A stretch of DNA of 64,000 nt from positions 541,001-605,000 of the forward strand of contig JAJTWR010000021.1 in assembly GCA_021613335.1 (NCBI GenBank). Reading direction: 5' to 3'. Within the stretch, counting starts at the first letter, position 1. Each line of letters begins with the position of its first letter. Of this stretch, positions 53,401-64,000 are shown one piece after another. This stretch comes from Whitmania pigra (lineage: Eukaryota; Annelida; Clitellata; Hirudinida; Haemopidae). The position numbers and the translations under genes are program-made. Under the pieces are notes generated by a model. That model had not been told where the DNA came from. It did no database searches and saw only the letters and a list, made by a program, of their open reading frames with translations.

Positions 53401-55392
53401 TGGATCCTTATGAGTTTTTGCTGGTAACACATGCATCCCAATGATTGTTTAATAAAGTAATGGTTTGCAATTTAAGGTGAGAATGAGAGAGTAAACAAAT
53501 TACAGATGGCAGTTCATCACCAATGGCAACCATTAGTTGCAAATAACACCGTAAATGTAAGAAGAGGAGAATCTTGTGCCATCTGTGACCTCAAACAGTC
53601 ACATGAACAATGATTATGTGGATGTTCTGTTTCATTTCAATATTGTTAGCTTCTGTTCTTGTTCTTGACAATCTGCCTGCCTCTTTCTTTTTAAATTTTA
53701 GTGGATATTAAACTTGCGTTTCCTCCTTTTCAATGATCTGATGTATTCAACAGTTTTATATTTATCTTATTATTTTTATTTATTTATTTACTACATTGAT
53801 AATTTCATTGTTAAAGTTTTATTTTAAATGTGGAGGTCAATTTTTTGAAATTCTGCTGTTGCTGTTCTGTTCTGGCAATTTGCTTTGGTCATGCAAACAG
53901 ATGTGTTGAGTCTCTTTTGGATGAATTTTTGATTATTTAGTAACTTTTACACCTTTTGAATAAGTTTTGTGCCTTCTATCTGTTTGAGTAACTAATTCTT
54001 TATTTTTGTAATGTAATTTGAGTTCAATATTTTGAAAGCTTTCATCGAAAATCCCTTCAATTTGTTTGTGTTAATATTTAACTCATTTTATTGAGTTAAT
54101 ATTTTACTTGTCATGGTTAAATTGATTTATTTTTTAAATTATTCGTTGTTTTTGTTTGTAACATCCATAACAAACAACAACAACAGCATTAAACATTAAC
54201 AACAACACCAGGTACTACCTGTCCGATGTGATAGTGGGCAAGATCTACTTCATCCTTGTCAGGCTGAAGATAAAACATATGGAGATTCAGATCATTAAGA
54301 GGGAGTCTGTTGGGGCAGGTCCTACACTTGTTGTTTGAAGCTGATTGGGTGGCCATTGGTCAATGATTATTAGGGGAGAAACTGGTGATAGTGTGGTGGC
54401 TGCTTTGGTACTATTGATGAACAAATGGTGTTGTCAAAAATCTTGTTTGTTTTAATTTGATTTTTTAAATTTTATTCTTGCTAGAAGCTAATGCCTTGGT
54501 GGACAATGATGTTATTACAAAGTTTGAAATTATGGATGGACTCCCTGTTAGAGGTAATATCTTTTGGTTTCACAATAATTAAGATTTTATTTGTTCCTTT
54601 TTTTTATCAACAACAATAAATCTGTTTTAATAAATATCTGTCAAACTTTCATATTATCCTGACGATAATGCCAAAAGAATTCTATCCATCATAATCATCT
54701 CCTACAGCCTTGAAAATATATCACTAGCAATAACAACTTACCTGATTGCTTTTTCAGGCGAGTCGATACCTATCCGCCTGTTCTTGAGCGGCTACGACCT
54801 GACCCCGACCATGAAGGACATAAACAAGAAGTTCTCGGTGAGGTATTACATCAATCTGGTCTTGGTTGATGAGGAAGACAGGAGATACTTCAAGCAACAG
54901 GTGAGTCAGTGAGAGTTGTGTTCTTGTGGTAGGCTGAAGATAAGTTGTGGTGATAATGTTGTGATAATGCATCTGTGCAAATTTTAGATTGGCTTTTTGA
55001 TGAAAGGTTTGTAAGGAAGTGGAGCAATGTGTAGATAGAAAGCAATGACTGATTGATTTCAGTGCTCAATGGCTTTGCAATTAATCAGTCAAACTTAGTC
55101 TGCCAGAGGTTGCAAATAGAAGTAAATTTTAATTTCCAAACAGGAGATCACGCTCTTCCGAAAGGCCGACAGACCCAGGCGAGCCCAGCAATCGGCCACG
55201 TTACAGCAGCTCAAGTTGCAGCAAGACCAGCTGCTAGACGGACAGGTTTCCATCTCCTACGGCAGTGAGGGCATCAACAACAACAACAATGCTCAGCAAC
55301 AACCACCTGCCAATGGCAGCGACAACTCCAGACCTCCTCCCGAGAAGCAGGCAGTCGAATATAACAACGCCCTCAATAGCAGAGACTCGTAG
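47438..55392 (+). CDS. VPS26: VPS26, retromer cargo-recognition subunit
   Basis: Exons: 47438-47440 (ATG only, then GTATGA), 47602-47742, 47942-48017, 48155-48311, 48500-48664, then either 52867-52979 or 54212-54318, then 54485-54553, 54758-54900 and 55144-55392. Every join keeps phase. The product is 371 residues with the first alternative exon and 369 with the second. Arrestin-fold hallmarks match animal VPS26: [104 protein letters not shown] and [17 protein letters not shown]26 works with VPS35 and VPS29 on endosomes to retrieve membrane cargo. The C-terminal tail after about residue 300 is Gln/Asn-rich and diverges from vertebrate VPS26A/B, as is common for that tail. Confidence 0.95.
49451..49560 (+). 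repeat. tRNA-derived SINE copy
   Basis: Plus-strand reading: ATGCAGCGGGCCAAATGCGG, TTAATGGAAACAGTCGTAAC, GTGTCGTGTTCGAAACCCAG, CCTGCACCGCC, AGCGCCCTTAGGAAGGAGGG. The B-box-like GTTCGAAACCC is well kept; the 5' end is more worn. It lies in VPS26 intron 5. Confidence 0.75.
49835..50408 (-). mobile_element. pogo/Tigger-type DNA transposon remnant
   Basis: The left end CAGTCGAACCCGGTTATG (after TA at 49833-49834) matches, imperfectly, the inverted right end CAATGGAACCCTTGACCTCG (before TA at 50409-50410). These are pogo-like termini with a TA target. The minus strand at about 50275-50060 encodes a CENP-B/Tigger-type DNA-binding region: [20 protein letters not shown], then [13 protein letters not shown] and [15 protein letters not shown]. 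The catalytic DDE part is missing, so the element is a short internally deleted copy. It contains a SINE tail fragment (49986-50045). Confidence 0.75.
49986..50045 (-). repeat. SINE 3'-tail fragment
   Basis: Minus strand: CTGCCCTCGGGTAGGGTGCT, ATATAAATGGTGGATCGATT, AAGAAGTTA. It matches the tail of the SINE split by Tc1 at 16733-18620 and gives the uninterrupted version of that junction. Confidence 0.7.
52867..52979 (+). CDS. VPS26: VPS26 alternative exon 6a
   Basis: A 113-bp exon entered in phase 2 (acceptor CCACTGCAG) and left in phase 1 (GCAG before GTTTGG). It encodes [20 protein letters not shown] followed by [17 protein letters not shown]. It is homologous to the exon at 54212-54318 and has the same phases. 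Including both would duplicate a beta-strand pair of the C-terminal arrestin lobe, so use of one or the other is expected. Confidence 0.85.
54212..54318 (+). CDS. VPS26: VPS26 alternative exon 6b
   Basis: A 107-bp exon (acceptor AACACCAG, donor GTCCTA), phase 2 in and phase 1 out. It encodes [20 protein letters not shown] followed by [15 protein letters not shown]. It is two codons shorter than 6a. Its [13 protein letters not shown] stretch is closer to the vertebrate VPS26 sequence at this place (KIQHMELQLIKKE), so 6b may be the ancestral-like form. Confidence 0.85.
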
Positions 55393-57174
55393 TCGTCCAC
55401 TCGCTCCCTCTCCTCCTAGTTGCCATTCGACCTTGAAACTTCTCTAGCCAATTAAAATTGATTGTGTTTTGTGCCCCTGCTCTGATTGGACTCTATTGTG
55501 GCCTCATAGTAAAATGGCACTGATCTTGCCAGTAGGGAGGCAAGTGCTTGAACTTGATCTGATGATGCTTGTCTTAGGTCCATACAGGTACGAGATGAAA
55601 TGAACCACCTTCATTTCTTCTGAGACGCTGTTGTCCTTATTGTCATTTGTAGAAGCACTTGCAGAGCATTCTTATTATATTTTTGTTGTTAATAATATTG
55701 TTGTAGCTTTTACTATTATTATTATCACTAATGGCTAATGCTAATGGCCACAGAATGAATCTAATGAGGCTCGTACAATGTTTGCAATTGCCATTCACTC
55801 ATTCATTTCTCAACAATTCACTTAACTTCATGTTGTCTAATGCATCGATTAATGCAGTCCATAATATAAGAAGAAAAGCATTTGCGTTGCCAAAACAAGG
55901 TGACATTGTTCTCTTTTTGTGATTGATTTTCTTCTTTTTTTTGAATTATTCAAAGTATTCCACCTATCGGAATAGATCAGATCTTCGATCTTTGGAAACT
56001 CCGAAGCATTTGTGTCGTGATTTCTAGGTTGTCTACGTGCGGCGACACTTTGCCCAGTGATCTTTTCTTCGTTTCCCGCTCGAACGACTAGCGTCTCTGC
56101 ACATGTCGGATTCGTCCGCTCTCGATTTGTGAAGCTGTTGTTCGTCTTATGTCCTTGCTCCTCAGCAACAATTATTGATTAGATAGTTTTCACTAATAAA
56201 TGGTTCAAAAACATTTACCTCCTTATTATATTAAATATCATTATTTTATTATTATTAATAACATTATTATTAGTTGAATACAGGAATAATTAATTGAGGT
56301 CATTTGAGGGTCATCAGTGTCGTGCATTTGCTGCTGCAAGCTTTGAAGTTTGGCTGTCAGGTTATCATTATATGTATGCATTACTGAGCAAAAAAATTAT
56401 TGATTAAAAATTAGTGTTAATATTTTTTGAATATTATAATTACATCGCTATTAATATTGCATTGCAAAACGTAATAATTAGTAAATGTGCTGCCGTGGAG
56501 ATATTGGGATGCCATCCTTTCTCTGTCTGCATACTTTTCATGATCTTTATTACTCATTATTCTTTATCTGGCCTTTCATTCCCAATGCTTTTGTGCCCCA
56601 GGCTGCTCTCGGAAGTCGTGGAAGTCGTATACCATCGTGGAAGGAGCTTGGCGGTACATGGTTTACATAGTGATGTTTATTTGTTTGTTTTGCCATATTT
56701 CTTGTGTTCACTGTTGATAAATAAATCTTTGAATGATCAGTTAGTGAAAATGAAGGATTATGCCTACAAGTTGTTGTCCACATTTTTAATACATCTAAAA
56801 TACCATTTAAATCAATTTTATATGAGGATAACGCTTAAAAAAATTTTTCTAATTGCTTATTTAGCAATTATCATACTTATATAAATATAAAATACCAAAA
56901 AAAAGAAAATAGGTTGTGAGTAGATGTAGACGTAAGTATTAATGTGGTCGCTATTGTGTACATTGTAGTATGGTTGCCAATGTAATTATGTTTGCATATT
57001 CTGCGTATTCTATTCATTTCATTGTTTGACTACGTTACATGGATTGTTTAATTTTTATGTTATAAAGTGAGGAATTAATCGAATCGACTATTAAATAACA
57101 AGAACACAATTTGTAATGACTGCCAGCTTAGTTGCATCTCTAAATACTGAAGAGAAATTATATTTATTTAGTTT
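55393..57174. other. VPS26 3' UTR and intergenic
   Basis: Downstream of the VPS26 stop. The first several hundred bases are likely 3' UTR. An AATAAA lies near 56194, but its use is unproven. The 156-codon frame at 56414-56884 is hydrophobic by AT composition, has no domain and no homologue that I recognise, and is not called as a gene. Confidence 0.5.
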
Positions 57175-58230
57175 TTTTTTATATTTATTTTATTAAGTGG
57201 GTAGAGGACTGAAGCCTCTTACCTGCCCACCACAGCAAAACATTGAGGAAAGAAACGAGAGGTTCAATCAGTAGTAAACGAGAATAGGAGACAAGTCATA
57301 TTCATTGGAAATGGAGGTGAAGCGACTACAGGTGCTAGCCAAGACTATGCTATTAGGTAGATTATTCCAGATGTTAATTATTCGATTTGTGAAAAAATAT
57401 TTGGTGTTGTCTATTGCGCAAAAATATGACCTTAGTTTAAAGTAATGAGTAGGGCCCAAAACACTTCCCTGTGGCACACCAGGTAACGTCAATCAAACCG
57501 GATATTGAACCATTTATGAGGACATGCTGTTTTCTTGGATACAGAAAATCGGAAAGCCACTGAAACAAGTTTCCAGTAATACCATACGATTTAATTTTGT
57601 TCAGTAATTTCGGATGAGAAACAGAATCAAAAGCCTTTTGAAAGTCGAAGTAGATTATGTCTGTTTGCTGACGTCGTTGCTGTGAAGTGGTCCAGTCATA
57701 AACACACTCCAGCAAATTTGTGGTGGTCGATTTTAATGGTCTGAATCCATGTTGTTGAGGAGATATTAAGTCCAGAGAGATTAAATTATATAGAATCAAT
57801 TTGTTAATTATTTTTTCCGGGACCCGACAACAGGTACATGTTAAGGAGATTGGTCTGTAGTTCGAGGGGTTAGATGTTGGACCTTTCTTGTGAATGGAAA
57901 TGACATGAGCTTTTTTCCAGATTGAGGGCATAAGTCCACTACTAGGAGAGAGATTAAAGATATGATGGAGTGGGTATGACAAGCTAAAAGCACAGCTTTT
58001 AAACAAAATATTAGGAATGTGGTCGGGGCCTTGTGAGCAAGAATTTTTATGTATGAGTTTCTATGGTAACAATTCGTGGGAATTATGACGTGCAGCTAAT
58101 AATGTCAATTTATTCATGTCTCCTCAGTCCACGTTAACATTAATATCTATGCTAGGCCATTCAATGTTTGACTCAACTAATTCCATATTTTCAACTATTG
58201 ACACTGATGCGGACATTGTTTTATTCATGT
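57175..58230 (-). mobile_element. Non-LTR retrotransposon (CR1/Jockey-type), truncated and internally deleted
   Basis: The 3' end near 57175 (minus strand) has an AATAAAATAAATATAAA-like tail. Upstream lies a reverse transcriptase segment and, further 5', a less certain stretch (MNKTMSASVSIVENMELVE) up to about 58230. The 5' portion with the endonuclease is missing. The palm motif region is deleted, so the element is dead. Confidence 0.75.
57268..58060 (-). pseudogene. Reverse transcriptase fragment, frameshifted, palm motif deleted
   Basis: Readable blocks in order are GPDHIPNILFKSCAF, FNLSPSSGLMPSIWKKAHVI, SNYRPISLTCTCCRVPEKII, SPQQHGFRPLKSTTTNLLEC, IIYFDFQKAFDSVSHPKLLN and GNLFQWLSDFL, the typical finger/palm sequence of CR1/Jockey-type enzymes. 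A frameshift near 57490 moves to GVPQGSVLGPTHYF. The next residues (KYFFTNRIINIWNNLPNS) belong to the far C-terminal end, so the stretch with the FADD catalytic aspartates was deleted. Confidence 0.85.
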
Positions 58231-58676
58231 TCAGTCGAGAAAAGTCAACTCATATCGAAGCAACCGTCAAACATTTATTTGCAGTCCTCATCATGTGTAT
58301 ATTTATAAGTGTGGTCACGCGGTCCTCCACCACTCAATTCGGACACCTGTCGACCAAAACAAAAAACCGACGAGCAACGTTCGCGTTGTTTTAGTTGCAC
58401 TCAAAAGATTGCTGGAAATCTAACCAACTGTCAAAACCATTCCTTAATTAAGCCCATTCCTCCTCCGAAAGAAATATTCAGTTAACTTTAGTCATAGTGG
58501 TAATACACCATTTTTGGGTTCGTTTTAATTATAATTCAGTCGCTATAGCTAATTTGTATGCGCTACCTGTCGAAGGAAATATAAACGCAGCTTCAAGTTT
58601 CATTAAAATTGGAATAGATTAGATTAAATTAAATCGGATCCGACATAATGTCACAGCAGTCAGTCTGAATAAAATG
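58231..58676. other. Intergenic, no gene seen
   Basis: Spacer between the LINE remnant and the stop codon of the gene to the right; probably includes that gene's 3' UTR. The plus-strand frame at 58116-58394 is antisense to the LINE's 5' region and is not supported. Confidence 0.45.
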
Positions 58677-61600
58677 TCAAGGAGGAAGCAGTTTGTTGAG
58701 GTGTTTGATCCTGCGAAGGCACCTCTTTCGTCTTTCCCTCAGGTCCTTCAGGATCTCATCTTCCGAAAATTCCTTCTCATCGGACACTTCCAAAAGGCTC
58801 TCGATGTCTGAATTTGAGAGATGGACTACACCTTTTATATCACATTGAATTATCAATTACCATTATTATTAATGTTAAATATAAATATTTCCATGTAAAA
58901 TTAAGTAATTATGAAATCATCGTCATCATCATCACCAAGTAGAACCGTTTATTTTCAGACAAAAGAAAGTCAATGCCAATGATCCAGAAAATCAAAATGA
59001 TTACCGGCAAATTCAGTGTTGGAATGACTGTTGACGGAGATAACTTCATCAATGCTTGTGTTCAAATCCTTCTTTGAACCATCTTTCTCTTGATTAAAAA
59101 CACCACCATCTCCATCATCATCCAAGTGCTTTCCATGGACCTCCTTGAGTGTACGATGTAATTTTGTAGAATTATCCACATCATCAGGTCTCCCATCACT
59201 ATCAAGATTTTCTGACTGAGTCTTTGAGTTTGATGAACGCCTTTTTGTGCGACGAGAACTGGTGGCAACATCATCACCATCACCCCCACCACCATCAGAA
59301 TTTGTTTCCAAACTCGACACGGTCGTAAACGAGTAGGTCAACAGATCAAAATCCTTTAAAAGTTTGACGCTTTTATCGTTTGGCATTGAAACCTCTTTCC
59401 TCGCGTCAATTTCAGGCAGGCGATGTTTTTTGTAAATCTTCTTTGGCTCATTAATTTTCAGTCTGGTTTCTTTTTCATCTTTCAATCGCTCATCTGTGAT
59501 TGTTGATTGATCTCTGAAGCACCTAGAATCCAACCAACTTGTTTCTTTATCAGGAATGCAGATTCCATTCGCGACCCATCCTTGAACTTCTACGACCTTC
59601 TTATCAGACCTGCCACCGGCAATGTGACCTGATGAACTCGTAAGAGCTCGGCCTTTTTCTCCCCTATCATCGACCGACATCGTCATTGGGAGCTTGTCGT
59701 GGAGAATTGAAACTGGTTTAATGATGTTTTTTGATTGAGAGGCTAATGCCTCAGCATGGATGTTACTTTTTAAATTTTTACATCGATGATGATGATGATG
59801 TTGATGAAGACGGCCTCGTGCTGGCTGAGATATCAGACTTCTACAAACACCAGCATCCCTGGTGGGCTGATCGTGTTCATGAAGTTTTGGGATGCCGTCA
59901 CCCCCACCCAAACGGCACCATTCCAAGAGTGGCAATTCTGTCTTCTTTTGCTCGAGTTGATAAGAGAAGTTGTGACAGCACTTGCAACACCTCGAAACGT
60001 TGCAAAAGTGAATTTTCAGCGGATGTTTCGAGAGAGTTTGATTGTTTTCTTTTGAAAAGGTTTCATGGAAACCAAGTGGTTGATTGTGATATTGGTGTTG
60101 CTGTTGTTGGTGTTGTGCTACTTGTTCATGATGGAGTGAATTTTGTGATCCATGTTGAGCAGATGACTTCACAGGAAAGGGTGGAAGATTATGAAGGGGA
60201 GTGTCAGGATCAGATGTCAAGACACCATTAAGTTTTTCCAGCTCATTAAACTGCAATCAATAAGGTTTCTTTGATAATTAATAAGTTAATTAATTGCAAT
60301 TACTGTGGTAAATAGCCACAATAACATTTGTTATAATCAACCACTTTTAAGCAAAAGCTGGATTGTTGATGGCAGATTCAGTGAAGGAGGGATGGAGAGA
60401 TGGACAAATGGAAATAAAATGTTCGCAGGCTGAAGGAGCCACAAAGAACTCACATGCTCACAAAAGCACAAAAGGTCACAAGCAAGGTTTGACTCCAAAT
60501 GGGATGTAATAAGAATATATGAAAGGAATAAAAACATCGCTTAACCTTAACTCTCAGAATTTGTTAGTAAATTCGTTCCTTAGATAAATGAGGTGCAGCC
60601 ACATTATGACATCAAGATGACATTCAACAGGAATATTTTAATTTGCAAAATGCGTAAATAAATGGATGACATTGATGAGGTAGCTGATGATGATGATCTC
60701 ACCTGGGTTGTCTCTTGCAACTTCCTGTTGTGTTCCATCTTCAGCTTTTCCAACCTCCTCCTCCTTCTCCACTTCTGCAGAATATCATCATCATCATCAT
60801 CATCATTTTCCACTCCTTTGTTGCCATCAATTTTCCTGCCAATGAAATCGTCACCTCTGCGTCTGCTAGCATTTCTACCTGGTTATTAGGATAATTTTAA
60901 AAATAGATTTTAAGACTCAAACAACAATAGCATAGATAGAAGGCAGTAATAACAATAGTAACAACAACAGCATGATGATTACATTTCATTAGAAATAGTT
61001 TCCATTATTTCAGTCATAAGATAATAACAAATAATAACATTTGCTGCAAACAACTTTCAATTTAAATATGAAAGAACAATGAAAATGTAAACCAGGCACG
61101 TCAAACATGTGGCCTTTTGCAAGCCTGGCTAGTTTAGTATAGCAATTCTCCGGACGTAAATAAGAAATCCCTGTATGGGATTATTTATTTATTTACTTGG
61201 TCAAAGGGCTATTGTTCGCCACTAATACAGATTTAAGGTTAGGTTTAATCAAAGTGATGTTGTTGTGAATGCTATCATATCCCCAAAAAAGTCTTCTTCA
61301 AAACATATGAGGTTCTGTAGTAATTTGCCCAGTTTTGTTCATCTCTTGTCTCTTGCTTTATTAACATGCCTGAATGCAGGTTAGCCGAATGGGTTACGTG
61401 CCTGCGTACGGAGGTAATGGCAACAGTCGTAATGTGTCGTGTTCGAAACCCAGCCTGCACTGCCGCCAGCACCCTTAGGAAGTGTTCGCAACTCGGTTCC
61501 ACCACCTGGGAACGCTCTCGAATCGGTTGCGTTGGAATCCTGCCTGGTGGCATCAGTTTACACTCGAGGTCATCATAAATATGGAAGTGCACCGATGGAT

Positions 61601-62504
61601 GACTTTGAGAGAAAGTTATGTTTCAGTGATGCATCCTCTGATGTTTTGCAAACTTCACTTCAAACATTTTCAAGAGCTCAACTCCTATTGTCAGCAGTTT
61701 GACATTCATTGTGTGTCATAAGGAAAATATGGCAGTGGTAATAGTATTTAGAATAATATACTGTTTACAACAAAAACTTTCACACAAATAATAGCATTAA
61801 TAATAATAATAACAACGACGAGGGCGACGATGGTAGTAACAAAAAATATAATAATATATAGTAATAATGATATTATCAATAGCATCAATATTATTTAATA
61901 TTAATACTAAAATAACATCAATATCATTTAGTATTAGTAATAACAATTACAAATAAGTAGGAAATGGAAACATTACTGTGAATGTAAGGCGTCTCGTCAC
62001 CAACAACTCGTCCTGATGAATGTGACAGGCTCTTTATTCTTTAAAGAGAAGAAAACAAAAATTAACAAATCTTGTGTTCTTAATTAAATTGGAATTTTCA
62101 CGTCCCTAAAGAAATTCCTTCACATCCTTGAAAGAGATGTTCGAACAGAAATTCAAAACGTTTTTGAATGAATTTTTAAATATTCACATTTTCACAATAA
62201 CAATGCCTCAAATGCATTAATTAAATGAATTGCATTGGGAAGACATACTGGTAAAACTATCCCACTATTTCCAATGATTATGCAAAACAATTTAACAAAT
62301 CAAAATACAAGCAACTATAATCATTAATGTATTTGCAATTAAGAATTTGAAATTCAGATGATCTTAAAGTAATTTAAATAAAATTCATTAACGATAAATA
62401 CTTATTATTTAAATATTTGACAATATATAATAATATATACTTATTAATAATAAACTTATTATTTAAATATTTGACATTATCTAATAATAAGTTAATATTA
62501 CTAT

Positions 62505-62569
<65 letters not shown>

Positions 62570-63826
62570 GAATAACAAATTAATTATAAATTATGATCTT
62601 GTTAGCTGTTAATGCTAACTCACATTTTATTGTGGATGCTTCTCGTTCTCTTCTGAAAGTCATTAAATTCGCTGTCTGTGCTTTCCTTACATTTTTAAAA
62701 ATTGTCAAATTTTCATCATTATACATCATTATTTGAAAACAAATGAATATAATCAATACATAAAATTTAAAAAAATTAGAACCAATTTAGTTCATTAACT
62801 TAATATCAACTGGAAATAAAATGTAATCAATTTCAAACGAAATGCAATTTTATTTTCAATTATTACCAATATAATTAATATTATTAATATTATTACCTAA
62901 AGCATGAGATTCAATTTTAACATGAATAATAATTACCCATGACTGTTCAGAATATCAACTTAGTAATTGTGAAGCTCATTTAAATAAGAGCTTCATAAAG
63001 CAATCAAATACTTAATAACCATCCATAAACCATGACGTGACTTCAGCTTTAAAATAAAAATGAATCAGCCATCAACTCTACATTACTTAATAGTAATAAT
63101 ATTACTGTATAATAATGTGATAGAATAATGTTACAATAATAATACTATAATGTGACATTACTTAATAGTAATAATAATACACTATTCTTTTTATCAGCAA
63201 TTTTTTTAAATATTTAAAAAAATAGTCTAGAAACCATGCGAATTATTAAAATTTATTTTAAATTACTGATTATTTTAAATGGATTACAAAAGTTGGCAGT
63301 AGCACTTTTCTACATCAACCAGAATGTTGTCGTGTTCAGATCCAGAATTTTCCCCAATGCCAGCTTTACATTGATGGATTACAGCAAAATTAACAGCCAT
63401 TAGAATCTACTCAACTTCTAGTTTTGTTTTGATCTATTAAGCAAATGTTTTTAAACATCAAAGAAAAAAATTCCGAATTCATTGGAAATCTTTATACCGA
63501 TCGTGGAGTATCATCATAATCATCGTCTTCTTTGTTTTCCTTTGTAAGGCTGCCGGACGAATCTGAATAAGAGACAACTGCCTGAACACTGTAATGGCTT
63601 TCCAAATCGTTCTTGTCATCGTCGTCGTCATCATCACTTTCAACTGACACCATGCCTTTAGAATTCTTTACTGCAAAATTGTTTTTCTCGTCATTACCAT
63701 CGCTAAGAGTAACTATATGCTGAGTAACTTTGTTGTTTCTTGAGTCGTTAATGGCCACTTTTGCCTTATTTATTTCCTTGTTTACAAATTCTGTTTGTTT
63801 TGGCATTGTTTTCTCTTTTTTGGTAG
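58677..63826 (-). CDS. Unrecognised low-complexity protein, 5' end beyond window
   Basis: Six exons join in consistent phase: 63826-63498, 62685-62624, 62038-61977, 60878-60703, 60250-59005 and 58807-58677 (about 668 residues visible). The most upstream exon starts in phase 1, so at least one more exon should lie past the right edge. Visible features are an acidic run (SVESDDDDDDDKNDLE), a short basic coil (DILQKWRRRRRLEKLKMEHN), a His/Gln-rich patch, a Cys cluster (CNVSRCCKCCH), a Gly/Asp tract, and a C-terminal acidic-then-basic helix (SDEKEFSEDEILKDLRERRK, ending HLNKLLPP). No enzymatic domain is recognised. The WRxRRxLE coil is reminiscent of centrosomal or coiled-coil proteins, but I cannot name a family. 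The conserved phase across six joins and the long open exon 5 argue that it is a real gene. Confidence 0.75.
61373..61485 (+). repeat. tRNA-derived SINE copy, best-kept internal promoter
   Basis: Plus strand: TGAATGCAGGTTAGCCGAAT, GGGTTACGTGCCTGCGTACG, GAGGTAATGGCAACAGTCGT, AATGTGTCGTGTTCGAAACC, CAGCCTGCACTGCC. TTAGCCGAATGGG fits a tRNA A box and GTTCGAAACCC a B box, with a spacing of about 65 bp. It lies in an intron of the right-hand gene. Confidence 0.8.
62503..62569. repeat. (TAA)n microsatellite, about 22 units
   Basis: The longest uninterrupted trinucleotide array in the window, in an intron of the right-hand gene. No SINE body is attached, unlike the (TAA)n at 25375-25440. Confidence 0.95.
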
Positions 63827-64000
63827 CTGGAAAAATTAAAAGCAAAAACTCAGAAACAACAATATTTCTTCAGAACACCCAACATTTTTTCATCTGTCTC
63901 AACAACCTCAGATCAAAGAAAGCCATTTCTTTCAAAAAAAAAATAAAGAAATAAAATGTCCTTGGCTATTATTTCAAAAGACTAAAATCCACAATTAAAA

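Noticed and set aside
56414..56884. 156-codon plus-strand open frame with membrane-like segments
   Set aside because: Its hydrophobicity follows from AT-rich codons; no signal, domain or splice support, and it lies in the likely 3' region of VPS26.
59731..60231. 166-codon plus-strand open frame
   Set aside because: Exactly antisense to the long open exon of the right-hand gene, whose frame is supported by phase-consistent splicing on both sides.

Overview
The window is AT-rich, intron-bearing animal nuclear DNA. Short exons have clean GT/AG borders and lie among long introns full of (TAA)n, (GAT)n and similar simple repeats. A Toll-like receptor, LASP, TENT4 and VPS26 are all metazoan genes. 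Gene structure and repeat content suggest an invertebrate, possibly a spiralian such as an annelid or mollusc; the species is inference only. No bacterial, organellar or viral segment and no CRISPR array was seen.

Layout. (1) 1-1.95 kb, minus: the 5' part of a secreted protein gene, tentatively an M12B-type (reprolysin-like) metalloprotease propeptide, running off the left edge. (2) 2.5-4.6 kb, minus: a single-exon Toll-like receptor. (3) 7.2-15.7 kb, minus: a complete nine-exon LASP gene (LIM, nebulin-like repeats, long acidic linker, SH3; 429 aa). (4) 16.7-18.6 kb: a broken Tc1 transposon that landed in a tRNA-derived SINE and was itself hit by tiny retroposon insertions. (5) 19.6-26.7 kb, minus: two tandem five-exon class I SAM methyltransferase paralogues (261 and 251 aa). 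Between them, at 22.0-23.6 kb, lies a decayed DNA transposon with long inverted repeats and a broken PHD finger. (6) 28.7-46.8 kb, minus: a ten-exon TENT4-type non-canonical poly(A) polymerase (893 aa). (7) 47.4-55.4 kb, plus: VPS26, the retromer subunit, head-to-head with TENT4 and carrying two alternative copies of one exon. (8) 57.2-58.2 kb: a deleted non-LTR retrotransposon. (9) 58.7-63.8 kb, minus: an unrecognised acidic/basic low-complexity protein gene open at the right edge.

The host genes are functionally unrelated housekeeping and immune genes: innate sensing, actin scaffolding, methylation, RNA tailing, endosomal sorting. The only regulatory linkage visible is the probable shared promoter between TENT4 and VPS26. 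The least expected content is the pair of VPS26 alternative exons, a dispersed tRNA-derived SINE family (eight copies or fragments), about 50-bp retroposon insertions with perfect target-site duplications, and the PHD-bearing transposon remnant. Exon borders were read by eye from splice sites, reading-frame phase and protein similarity, not from transcripts.
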